Source: Asticcacaulis sp. AC466 (GTDB lineage Bacteria > Pseudomonadota > Alphaproteobacteria > Caulobacterales > Caulobacteraceae). From it: a DNA stretch of 64,000 nt. The stretch's first letter is position 1, and each line of letters starts with the position of its first letter. The notes under the pieces are model-generated. The model worked only from the letters and a program-made list of their open reading frames with translations, did not search any database and was not told the DNA's origin. Positions 54,537 through 62,981 of this stretch are shown one piece after another. A program made the translations under genes and the position numbers. Where the stretch lies: contig NZ_AWGE01000005.1 of the NCBI RefSeq assembly GCF_000495815.1, forward strand, positions 1-64,000, in the 5' to 3' direction.

Positions 54537-57500
54537 TTAGAAGGTCGCCTTGACAGTGACCGTATAGGTGCTGCCGTCGTAGTCGATCCAGCGGACCAGC
54601 TTCGTATCGTTTTCATATTCGAAACGCTTGGAGTTGGTCATATTGTAGGCATCGAAAGCGATAGTGACCTGGTCGTTGATATTATACGACGCAGACATAT
54701 CCAGCTGACCGCGCGCCTGAACCGAACGGGCGCCGCCGCTATAGGTGCCGTTCGCGTTGAGCGGATAATCCGAACGCCAGTTATAGGTGGCGCGGATACC
54801 CCACTTTGTAGTCTCATAGTATCCGATATAGTTATAGGTATACTTTGAGATGCCGGGGAACGGCGCAAGGGATGGGCTCTTGGCCTGAGTGAAGGCGTAG
54901 TTGAAGTTACCGCCAAAGTTCTTCCAGAAGCCGGGCAGGAAGTCCAGATTCTGTTGGATGTTGAACTCCAGGCCATGCACATAGGTCGGTTTGTCGAGAT
55001 TGTAGCTGCCGGACGCATTGACGTACACGGTTTTCGTGCTGGATCCCAAGCTGGTGGCGATACAGTTCGTGCCATTCCAGGTCAGAGCGCCATAGCCCCA
55101 GTTAGAGCCATCAGATGGACACAGGATGGCCGGGTCGCTGGTGCCGGCGATGCGTCCCGTGATCTTCTTGTCGAAGTAGGCAATCGACATAAGGCTGTTG
55201 GGGCGGTTGTACCATTCCAAGGACAGGTCATACGAATCCGCCAGATACGGATGGAGCTTGTTGTTCCCGATTGTGACCGATGCATTGTAGACTTGCATTG
55301 ACGGGGTTGAGGTGCTTCCGTCCAGCATAGGCTGGCCGAAGATCGACACCGGTGAGTACTGACGCGCCTGCGGCCGTACGTAGGTCTTGTAGTAAGCGCC
55401 ACGCAGAACCAGGTCATCACGGATGTCGGCTGCGAAGATGGCAGACGGCAGCCAGTAATGATACTTGTTGTCTATCTCATGTTGCGAATAGTTTGAGAGC
55501 GCGCCAACGCCGTCCGCGAAGGCACTGGTTTGGTCGAGCGTCTGGATCTTGTTGTCGGTCGACTCATACCGCACCCCGAAATTACCCCGTACGCGGTGTC
55601 CGATTAACTGGGTGTCGTACTTGGCCTGGATGTAGGCTTCGGTCAGGTCGTTGCTGTTGGTGTAGTTATAGTTGGCAAAAGCCCCGTCAGCGTAAAGGAT
55701 GTTCAGGCCGACGCTCGACAACCCGCCGTTATTGTACAGATTGACCGGTGTCACAGCACCCAGGAACTTTTCGACGTCAATAACCTGCCAGTTCTTGGAA
55801 ATGGCCGCGTTACCACCCATGAAATCGTTGATGGACGGCGCCGCGATCAGCATGTCCTGCGTGATCTTGGTCGTATTCAGGCCATAGGCCATGTTGCGGA
55901 AGCCTCTTGACTTGAAGCGATTTTGCTCCAGTCGAACGCCACCTTGAATGCTGGTGATTGGGCCGAAGTCAATATAGCGTTCAAGGTCGAATTGGGCTGA
56001 GTTGACCTGATTGTAAGCATAGCTTTCCGAGCCGGAGGCGTTCAGGTTGTAAACGCCATCAGCCGTGTATAGGTTTTCCGGATCGCAAGACGTCCAGTTC
56101 CAGGAATTCGTCACGTAGGTTGGCGAGGTCTGACAGCCACCCGTCGAAGCGGACGCGTCATAAAACGGATAGTTGAAGATCGCGTTCTGGGGAGACGGTG
56201 TGACATTGTAGGCAAAATCGCCAAGCTTGCCGAGGCCAGTGTTGAAATTGGCCGTAATCCCATTCGTGCCAGTCGATGCTGGATTGGTCTGCAAGTCGAT
56301 TTCGGTTTCAAGCGACGAACTCATGCCGTTCGAGATCGATAGGACGGCGGCGGCGCGCCACTTGTCGTTATGCCAGTCGGCGTTGGCGACAAGGCCTTTG
56401 GACTGCTGGTGCTGCGAATACAGGCGCGTCGACGACTTTGCCGGGAAGTTGGTCATCGAAATATTGGGATACAGATAGCGACCGTCAGAGGTCGCGACGG
56501 GATCGCCATTTGTCGCAACCGTGCCTGCACCATCCCACATGGAGTTGATAAGGAAGTACTGAGTCGTCTTGGGCAGGTTACGATCGGTGTAGAAGCCGAC
56601 AACGCCCAGTTTGGTATTGTCATTGGGCTTCCACTCAACGCCCGCCGACCCTGTCCAGAGGTTGCCGACGTTCATGCGTGTATATTGGCGCAGGGCACTG
56701 TCGTACCAGGCGCCGGCAGTGCCTTTCGAGCCCGTCGCACTGTTGATGTAGGGGGCCGCTTGGGCATCAGTCAAGCCCAGCGCGCTCGACAGAGACTGAC
56801 AGAAGGCGGTTCCGGAGCTCGTGCAGGCTGTTGGCGAGTAGAATGCGCCGTACTTAGACGCAAAGTTGGCTGCCGACATACCGGTATTTGTGGCGTCGAG
56901 AACGCTGTAGGTATTGAAGCGCAGCGTATCGCGGCGGAAGTTTTCGTGTTTGTAGGCGATGGTGCCGAAAACCGCGAGGGTGGGGCTTATGTGCTTATTG
57001 TAGCCGAGCGTAAAGGCGGGAGACGACAGATCGCCCAGGGTATTATATTCGTATGACGCCTTGGCGAAGCCGCCATCCTTGCGGGAGAGGGCCGGCGCGA
57101 TCTGCATGTCGATATTGCCCGACAGGCCGCCCGACTGGGCGTTGGCCATCGGCGACTTTTCGATCATGAAGGCGCTGAAGATATCGGAGTTGAAGGCGCC
57201 CAGCGGCCCGGACGAATCGTCGGACAGCGAGGGAGGGTCGGCGAAAGCCTGACCGTTCAGGGTCGTGCGGGCATAGGACCCGGGCATGCCGCGCAAATTG
57301 ATGGTGGCGTTACGTCCCTCGGCTTCCCGATTGATCTGTACGCCGGGAACGCGCTGAAGTGCTTCCCCCACATTGAGGTCGGGGAAGCGCCCCAGACCAT
57401 CGGAGGAGATGCCGTCGGTGATTTCGATATTGGTTCGTTTCGAACGCACCGCGTCCGCATAGCTTTTCTTGAAGCCGGTAACGATGACTTCGGTGGCGGC

Positions 57501-57635
57501 GCCGTCTGGGCTGGCCGCCGGCGCTGCTGTAGCTGCGTCCTGAGCCCATGCGGCTCCGGTTGCACCGCTCATTAATATGGTGGCGCAAAGCAAAGCCTTT
57601 TTCAGCCCGCGTCGCCCGGTTGTAGGCATCGTCAT
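54537..57635 (-). CDS. TonB-dependent receptor 3
   Basis: 1032 aa outer-membrane receptor. Signal peptide MTMPTTGRRGLKKALLCATI with cleavage near AWAQ; GAGGAG seven bases before the ATG at 57635 decides the start over 57701. The plug has EVIVTGFKKSYADAVRSKRT, VPGVQINREAEGRNATINLR and GMPGSYARTTLNGQAFADPP, and the barrel ends VTVKATF. A palindrome like the UxuR operator lies about 115 bp before the start. Position between a halogenase and the GntR/GH89/NagX/NagP run suggests uptake of a GlcNAc-containing glycan; this is inference. Confidence 0.94.
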   Translation of the reverse strand: MTMPTTGRRGLKKALLCATILMSGATGAAWAQDAATAAPAASPDGAATEVIVTGFKKSYADAVRSKRTNIEITDGISSDGLGRFPDLNVGEALQRVPGVQINREAEGRNATINLRGMPGSYARTTLNGQAFADPPSLSDDSSGPLGAFNSDIFSAFMIEKSPMANAQSGGLSGNIDMQIAPALSRKDGGFAKASYEYNTLGDLSSPAFTLGYNKHISPTLAVFGTIAYKHENFRRDTLRFNTYSVLDATNTGMSAANFASKYGAFYSPTACTSSGTAFCQSLSSALGLTDAQAAPYINSATGSKGTAGAWYDSALRQYTRMNVGNLWTGSAGVEWKPNDNTKLGVVGFYTDRNLPKTTQYFLINSMWDGAGTVATNGDPVATSDGRYLYPNISMTNFPAKSSTRLYSQHQQSKGLVANADWHNDKWRAAAVLSISNGMSSSLETEIDLQTNPASTGTNGITANFNTGLGKLGDFAYNVTPSPQNAIFNYPFYDASASTGGCQTSPTYVTNSWNWTSCDPENLYTADGVYNLNASGSESYAYNQVNSAQFDLERYIDFGPITSIQGGVRLEQNRFKSRGFRNMAYGLNTTKITQDMLIAAPSINDFMGGNAAISKNWQVIDVEKFLGAVTPVNLYNNGGLSSVGLNILYADGAFANYNYTNSNDLTEAYIQAKYDTQLIGHRVRGNFGVRYESTDNKIQTLDQTSAFADGVGALSNYSQHEIDNKYHYWLPSAIFAADIRDDLVLRGAYYKTYVRPQARQYSPVSIFGQPMLDGSTSTPSMQVYNASVTIGNNKLHPYLADSYDLSLEWYNRPNSLMSIAYFDKKITGRIAGTSDPAILCPSDGSNWGYGALTWNGTNCIATSLGSSTKTVYVNASGSYNLDKPTYVHGLEFNIQQNLDFLPGFWKNFGGNFNYAFTQAKSPSLAPFPGISKYTYNYIGYYETTKWGIRATYNWRSDYPLNANGTYSGGARSVQARGQLDMSASYNINDQVTIAFDAYNMTNSKRFEYENDTKLVRWIDYDGSTYTVTVKATF

Positions 57636-58498
57636 ATAGTTTCTCCTCTGAGACCTCCAGTAGGCTGTGCCGCCGGGGTCATTGTCTTTCCCACTTATCA
57701 ACGTGGATCTAGCTATTGAGCGCTTGACCTATTAGGGTTTGAGAGTTTGATTGGCCAACCAATTATCTCAAAAAAATAACACCATCAACCGGTGTGGTTA
57801 ACCCCTCGCAGAATTCTGATTTTCCTCACAACAATAGTTTAGGTCAATCGTATTCAGGAGGGATATATCTGATGAATTCTTTAAGTCCCCGACATAATCC
57901 TAGCAGATACCCCGTTATAGTTGAATTTTCTTTAGATATAATGTGGCGGATTACGTCTAAAGGTGTCTCAACTGTGTCCGTACTATGAAACGATGAAGCC
58001 AGAAGTCAACGACAATTCGACGATTTGATGATGTTTCCGTTTCATTTCGATTGCGATTTTATTTTGCGGTGCATTGATTTTACCGCCTGGAAAGTTACAG
58101 CCGTATATAAAACATGAGCTATTTCAAAGGTATAATTAGTAGACAAATCAAGAATGCGTCGGCGAAGTGGTGGACCAGTTCTGAGTGCGGCTGTGACAAT
58201 TGAATCACACCCCAGGCAGCCTCCTTCCCCTCGCCAACGGCCATAGGCGAATTGTTTTTCGGCGAAAGTCGTTTTTTGGCCGCGCGTTGACGGCGAATCT
58301 GGAGCCTCGCGCAGGTCTACCTAATCGTGCATACAGGTCCGCTTGGCGTGGTTGCTTGCGTGCGGCGCGCGGAGTCGTTAGTCTTAACCCGTCGGCGGCG
58401 CGGGGACCGCTTGCGTTCATGTGAATGTCAATTTTAATCTTCATCTCGAAATGATAGTGGCCAACTGACGCGTGGCTCCAGATAGGAAAATCAACCGC
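57636..58498. other. Control region and empty stretch between TonB receptor 3 and GntR 2
   Basis: 863 bp between divergent genes. The first 150 bp next to the receptor are AT-rich and hold the palindrome at 57750-57763. The remainder has only small frames without ribosome-binding sites (57794-57988, 58200-58424). No RNA gene recognised. Confidence 0.4.
57750..57763. promoter_or_regulatory. UxuR-like palindrome upstream of TonB receptor 3
   Basis: ATTGGCCAACCAAT, sharing ATTGG and ACCAAT with the perfect site at 59427. It is about 115 bp before the receptor start, in AT-rich DNA, where a repressor or activator of the receptor could bind. Confidence 0.55.
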
Positions 58499-59302
58499 AT
58501 GGCATCATCTTCGCCAGCCCTGGGTAACCGGACCGATTCAGACAAAGATGTTCGCGCCTATCGCACTGTGGGAGACTCTCTGCTTGAGCGTATACGTAAG
58601 GGTGAGTTCCGGATGCTGGGGAAGTTGCCGACGGAACGTGAATTGGCTGAAATGTACAATGTCGGGCGTGCGGTCATCCGTGACGCCTTGGTCATGCTGG
58701 AAGTCAAGGGCCTGGTGCAATCGCGCCAGGGGTCGGGCATATATATTACGCGACGCGCGTACGAACTTGAAACCGCAGACGCCGGCGAGGCAGTGAAGGC
58801 GCGCCCCTGGGAGAGCCTGGCGCCTTCCGGCCCGGCCGAATTCCTGCAGGCTCAGCAATGGTTTGAAAGCCATTTGTCTCGTCTCGCGGCGCTTTCGGCA
58901 AGCGAGGATGACCTGCTTGAGTTGGAGCGCCTGAGCGAAGAGTGTCGAACGGCGCCCCACGCGGGGTCTCGCGCCTATACGGAAATGCGTTTCCACTTGC
59001 GAATTGCCCGCGCGACGCAGAATCCGGAATTGATCAGCCTCGCGCACCATCTCTGGCAAAGACGTGACAACAGTCCTTTATGGCATAACTTCAATGGTCC
59101 AGCGACGGAGTTGAAGGGGGATAAGTGGACGGCCGCGCGTGACAAACTGGTCGCGGCGTTCCGCCGCCGCGATGGGGACGCCGCGTTTGTGGCGATGTGG
59201 CAGTATATAGAAGAGATCGGGACCTTCCTGACGCATGCCAATGCCGCTACGCCGGAGGTGGTCGAACAGAGTGGGGACGAGCCCGACTCGGGTCAGGGGT
59301 AA
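58499..59302 (+). CDS. GntR/FadR-family regulator 2
   Basis: 267 aa from the ATG at 58499; a GTG at 58472 would add nine residues. The winged helix is nearly the same as in regulator 1 (LPTERELAEMYNVGRAVIRD; QGSGIYITRRAYELE), and the FadR-type helical domain carries FHLRIARATQN and the RRRDGDAAFVAMWQYIEEIG end, so the two are paralogues. The GH89-NagX-NagP genes follow in the same direction after 266 bp. Two palindromes of the UxuR type lie in that gap, which makes this protein their likely regulator. Confidence 0.9.
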   Translation: MASSSPALGNRTDSDKDVRAYRTVGDSLLERIRKGEFRMLGKLPTERELAEMYNVGRAVIRDALVMLEVKGLVQSRQGSGIYITRRAYELETADAGEAVKARPWESLAPSGPAEFLQAQQWFESHLSRLAALSASEDDLLELERLSEECRTAPHAGSRAYTEMRFHLRIARATQNPELISLAHHLWQRRDNSPLWHNFNGPATELKGDKWTAARDKLVAAFRRRDGDAAFVAMWQYIEEIGTFLTHANAATPEVVEQSGDEPDSGQG

Positions 59303-59313
59303 GCGCGCCAATT

Positions 59314-59327
59314 TTTGGCACACCAAT
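59314..59327. promoter_or_regulatory. UxuR-like palindrome, imperfect, before GH89
   Basis: TTTGGCACACCAAT matches the perfect site at 59427 in 12 of 14 positions. It starts 12 bp after the GntR 2 stop. Paired sites 113 bp apart could allow looping by a dimeric regulator. Confidence 0.5.
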
Positions 59328-59426
59328 CTTATAGGTGCGATCTGGGCGGTCCGGTTTAGTAGGCGCAGATAGGTCTGATACGAAATTGACAGGCCAATTT
59401 TAGCTGTTATAGTCCATATCAAGGCA

Positions 59427-59440
59427 ATTGGTACACCAAT
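59427..59440. promoter_or_regulatory. UxuR-like palindrome, perfect arms, before GH89
   Basis: ATTGGT-AC-ACCAAT, perfect 6-bp arms, differing by one base from the E. coli UxuR/ExuR operator core ATTGGTATACCAAT. It lies about 130 bp before the GH89 start, in the promoter area. Confidence 0.6.
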
Positions 59441-59568
59441 GTAAAATTGGTTCTATCGCCTTATATGATATCCACATAGTGCGGATGTGGATTTGCAAAA
59501 GAGTTTACGCCTTGAATCTGAGGTTGCCCCCTGTTGGGTTGGGCGCCTTATATTTACTCTGGAGTCAC

Positions 59569-61863
59569 ATGTTGCCGCACCTGAGCCGCCGCCATTTCCT
59601 TTCAACGAGCCTCTCCGTCGCTGCCCTTGGCCTTGGGCCCGCTTCGGCCCGGTCGACAGTCGTTCAGTCTGATCCGTCTGGCGGTGCACACGCCGTCGCC
59701 GCCCGGCTTCTGGGTAAGCGCGCGAATTCGGTTGCCTTTCACCTGATGTCATCGCCGGATGACGCGCCTTGGTACGCCGTTAAAGCGGAGCGGGGCCGGT
59801 TGAAGGTGACGGCAAATAGCCCGGTCGCCTTGACGCGCGGCCTCTATAGCTATCTGAAAGACAACGGACTGGCCGATGTCAGTTGGGAAGGCGATCGCGT
59901 AGCTTCTCCGCGCCACTGGCCCAGTGCCGCCGGTGCGCGTGTCGAAAGCCCGTTCAGGCATCGCGTTTATATGAACACCTGCACCTTCGGCTACACGACG
60001 CCATGGTGGAACTGGGCGCGCTGGGAGCGCGAGATCGACTGGATGGCTCTGCACGGCATCGACATGCCGCTTGCCATGGAGGGCCAGGAATTTGTCTGGC
60101 AGGCCTTATGGCGCGAAAACGGCCTGAACGAGAGCGAACTCCAGGCCTATTTCTCCGGGCCGGCCTTCACGCCCTGGCAGCGCATGGGCAATATAGAGGG
60201 CTATGACGCGCCCTTGCCTCAGGCCTGGATTGTCAAGAAGCGCGACCTACAACGGCGCATTCTGGGCCGATTGCGCGCGCTGGGCATGACGCCGATCCTG
60301 CCGGCCTTCGGTGGCTACGTCCCCAAGGCCTTCGCCGAGAAGCACCCGGAAGCCCGTATTTACAAGATGCGCGCCTGGGAAGGGTTCCACGAAACCTACT
60401 GGCTTGACCCGGCCGATCCATTGTTCGCCAAATTGGCCGGCCGATTTATCGCGCTCTATACTGAGACCTATGGCGAAGGGCAGTATTATCTCGCCGATTC
60501 ATTCAATGAGATGCTGCCGCCGATCGCCCCCGACGGCTCAGATGCGGCCAAGGCGACCTATGGCGATGCCACCGCCAATACCAAGGCGGCGGTCGAGGTC
60601 GATCCGGCCGTGAAGGCGGCGCGTCTGGCGGCTTACGGCCAGGCAATATACGACTCGATCCGCCAAACGCGCCCGGACGCTGTTTGGGTCATGCAAGGAT
60701 GGCTATTTGGCGCTGACAAGGCCTTTTGGTCCAGCGACGCCATCGGTGCATTCCTAAGCAAGGTGCCCGACGAGAAGCTGATGGTGCTCGATATCGGCAA
60801 TGACCGGTATCCCGATGTCTGGACGCGGTCCGACGCTTTCAAGGGCAAGGCGTGGATCTATGGCTATGTCCATAATTACGGCGGCTCCAACCCGGTTTAT
60901 GGTGATCTCGACTTTTATCGCAGCGACCTCAAGGCGATCACGCAAAGCGACGCGAAGCGCAATCTCAAGGGCTTCGGGCTGTTCCCCGAAGGTCTGCACA
61001 GCAACAGCGTCGTCTATGAATATGCCTATGACCTCGCCTGGGGCGACGTGCCGGTTTCCGATTGGCTTAAAACCTATACCCGTGCGCGATATGGCCAGAC
61101 GTCCCCAGCGTTGTTATCGGCGTGGAGCGATCTGCAAGAGGCGGTGTACCGGACGCGTTATTGGACGCCGCGCTGGTGGAAAAGCCGGGCCGGGGCCTAT
61201 CTTCTCTTTAAGCGCCCCACGCTCGATGCGACCGAATTTCCCGCCCTGCCGGGAGATCGGGACGGTTTAAAAACGGCCGTGGGCGCCTTGTTGGCGCTGG
61301 CGCCAACCTATGGCGCATCAAAGCTGTTCCGCAACGATGTTGTAGACGCGACCCGTCAATATGTCGCCTTTGAACTCGATGCCTGCATTCAGGCAGCAAT
61401 CACCGCCTATCAGTCTGGCGATCTGGCCAAGGGCGACGCTTATGTCAAACGCCTGACCGACCTGGTTTTGCGCCTGGATTCGCTTCTGGGTGCGCAACAG
61501 GAAACCCTGTCGAGTTGGATTGACGACGCGCGCGCCTATGGCGATACGGCCGCGGAGCAGGCCTACTATGTCGAAAACGCCAAGGCGCAGGTCACGGTCT
61601 GGGGCGGCAAGGGCAACCTCAACGACTATGCCTCCAAGGCGTGGCAGGGCCTCTATGCCAGCTTCTACCTGCCGCGCTGGACGCGTTTCTTCGCAGCCCT
61701 GCGTCAATCGATAATTGATAAGACTCCCTTCGATCAAGCCCGCTTTACGATGACCATAACCGACTGGGAACATGAGTGGGTGAGGGCGGACCAGGCGTTT
61801 ACCCGCCACGTACCCGCTGATCCGTTGGCGGACGCTAAAGCTCTGCTGGAGGCCTGCCAATGA
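59569..61863 (+). CDS. GH89-type alpha-N-acetylglucosaminidase, Tat-exported
   Basis: 764 aa homologue of human lysosomal NAGLU. A twin-arginine signal (HLSRRHFLSTSLSVAALG) opens the protein; this and GGAG before the ATG decide for 59569 over 59428. The GH89 barrel is clear: YMNTCTFGYTTPWWNWARWE, LAMEGQEFVWQALW, LADSFNEMLPP, and MQGWLFGADKAFW. GH89 enzymes release GlcNAc from alpha-linked ends, as in heparan-type or mucin-type glycans. The next gene overlaps by 4 bp and encodes a NagX-like protein. The family is firm; the natural glycan is not known. Confidence 0.93.
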   Translation: MLPHLSRRHFLSTSLSVAALGLGPASARSTVVQSDPSGGAHAVAARLLGKRANSVAFHLMSSPDDAPWYAVKAERGRLKVTANSPVALTRGLYSYLKDNGLADVSWEGDRVASPRHWPSAAGARVESPFRHRVYMNTCTFGYTTPWWNWARWEREIDWMALHGIDMPLAMEGQEFVWQALWRENGLNESELQAYFSGPAFTPWQRMGNIEGYDAPLPQAWIVKKRDLQRRILGRLRALGMTPILPAFGGYVPKAFAEKHPEARIYKMRAWEGFHETYWLDPADPLFAKLAGRFIALYTETYGEGQYYLADSFNEMLPPIAPDGSDAAKATYGDATANTKAAVEVDPAVKAARLAAYGQAIYDSIRQTRPDAVWVMQGWLFGADKAFWSSDAIGAFLSKVPDEKLMVLDIGNDRYPDVWTRSDAFKGKAWIYGYVHNYGGSNPVYGDLDFYRSDLKAITQSDAKRNLKGFGLFPEGLHSNSVVYEYAYDLAWGDVPVSDWLKTYTRARYGQTSPALLSAWSDLQEAVYRTRYWTPRWWKSRAGAYLLFKRPTLDATEFPALPGDRDGLKTAVGALLALAPTYGASKLFRNDVVDATRQYVAFELDACIQAAITAYQSGDLAKGDAYVKRLTDLVLRLDSLLGAQQETLSSWIDDARAYGDTAAEQAYYVENAKAQVTVWGGKGNLNDYASKAWQGLYASFYLPRWTRFFAALRQSIIDKTPFDQARFTMTITDWEHEWVRADQAFTRHVPADPLADAKALLEACQ

Positions 61864-62972
61864 AGCCCGCGCGTTACAAGTCCCTGGATGTCTTTCGCGG
61901 TCTGACCGTTTGCGTCATGATCGTTGTCAATACGGCCGGCGCCGGGGCCGAGCCCTTCGCGACGCTGCAACACGCCAAGTGGTTTGGCTTTACCCTCGCC
62001 GATGCCGTGTTTCCGGCCTTCCTGTTCGCGGTCGGTAACGCCATGAGCTTCGCCATGAAGCCGGGCGTGAGCCACAAGGACTATCTGCTGAAAGTGCTTA
62101 AGCGCACCGCTATCATCTTCCTGCTCGGCTACCTCATGTACTGGTTTCCCTTCGTACATCAGACGGCTGACGGCAGCTGGGCGCCAAACCCGATCGGGGA
62201 CACCCGCATCATGGGGGTACTGCAACGGATCGCTCTGTGCTTTGGGGTGGCCGCTATCGCGTGTCGCTATCTGTCGGTCAAGTATCTGATCGCCTTGTGC
62301 GTGGGGCTATTGGCGGGCTACTGGGCCATCCTGATAGCGTTTGGCGTGCCCGGTCAGCAACTGACGCCGATGGGTAATGCCGGCGCCTTGCTCGACCAAG
62401 CAGTTCTTGGCATCCAACACATGTACAAGAAGGGACACGGCTACGACCCGGAAGGTCTGCTCAGCACGCTGCCAGCTATTGTCAATGTCATCGCCGGCTT
62501 CCTGACAGGCCGCTATATCGCCCGCAGTGACAGCAAGCCAGTCCTGATGCGCCACCTGCTGATTGGCGGCGCGATCCTTATGGTCGCCGGCCTGCTGTGG
62601 AGCCTCGACTTCCCGCTTGCTAAGCGTCTCTGGACCAGTTCCTTTGTCCTGCTGACCATCGGCATCGATCTGGTCATTCTGGCCGGGCTCATCACCTATA
62701 TTGAGATCGCCGGCCAGACGCGTGGCACTCGGTTCCTTGAGGTCTTCGGTCGCAATCCGCTGGCCATCTACCTGTTCTCAGAACTGTTCGTCACAGTTCT
62801 GCAACTCATAAAGGTAAATGGGGAGGGGCTTTATGACTGGGTGGGTATCCATGTCTTCCAGCAGGTCATTCCCGGCGCCATAGGCTCGCTCGCTTGCGCC
62901 ATCGCCTACATGCTCGTCTGCTGGCTCGTGGGTTACGGGCTCGACCGCAAGAACATCATCATCAAGATCTGA
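61860..62972 (+). CDS. nagX: NagX-like membrane protein (HGSNAT/DUF5009 family)
   Basis: 370 aa inner-membrane protein with about ten hydrophobic segments. The family signature YKSLDVFRGLTVCVMIVVNT opens it, and FGFTLADAVFPAFLFAVGNA follows. It is related to human heparan-alpha-glucosaminide N-acetyltransferase; bacterial NagX stands in GlcNAc-utilisation operons and is proposed to handle GlcNAc or its oligomers at the inner membrane. It overlaps the GH89 gene by 4 bp and precedes the NagP-like transporter by 9 bp, a tight operon. The biochemical role is not established. Confidence 0.87.
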   Translation: MKPARYKSLDVFRGLTVCVMIVVNTAGAGAEPFATLQHAKWFGFTLADAVFPAFLFAVGNAMSFAMKPGVSHKDYLLKVLKRTAIIFLLGYLMYWFPFVHQTADGSWAPNPIGDTRIMGVLQRIALCFGVAAIACRYLSVKYLIALCVGLLAGYWAILIAFGVPGQQLTPMGNAGALLDQAVLGIQHMYKKGHGYDPEGLLSTLPAIVNVIAGFLTGRYIARSDSKPVLMRHLLIGGAILMVAGLLWSLDFPLAKRLWTSSFVLLTIGIDLVILAGLITYIEIAGQTRGTRFLEVFGRNPLAIYLFSELFVTVLQLIKVNGEGLYDWVGIHVFQQVIPGAIGSLACAIAYMLVCWLVGYGLDRKNIIIKI

Positions 62973-62981
62973 AAGCGTCTC

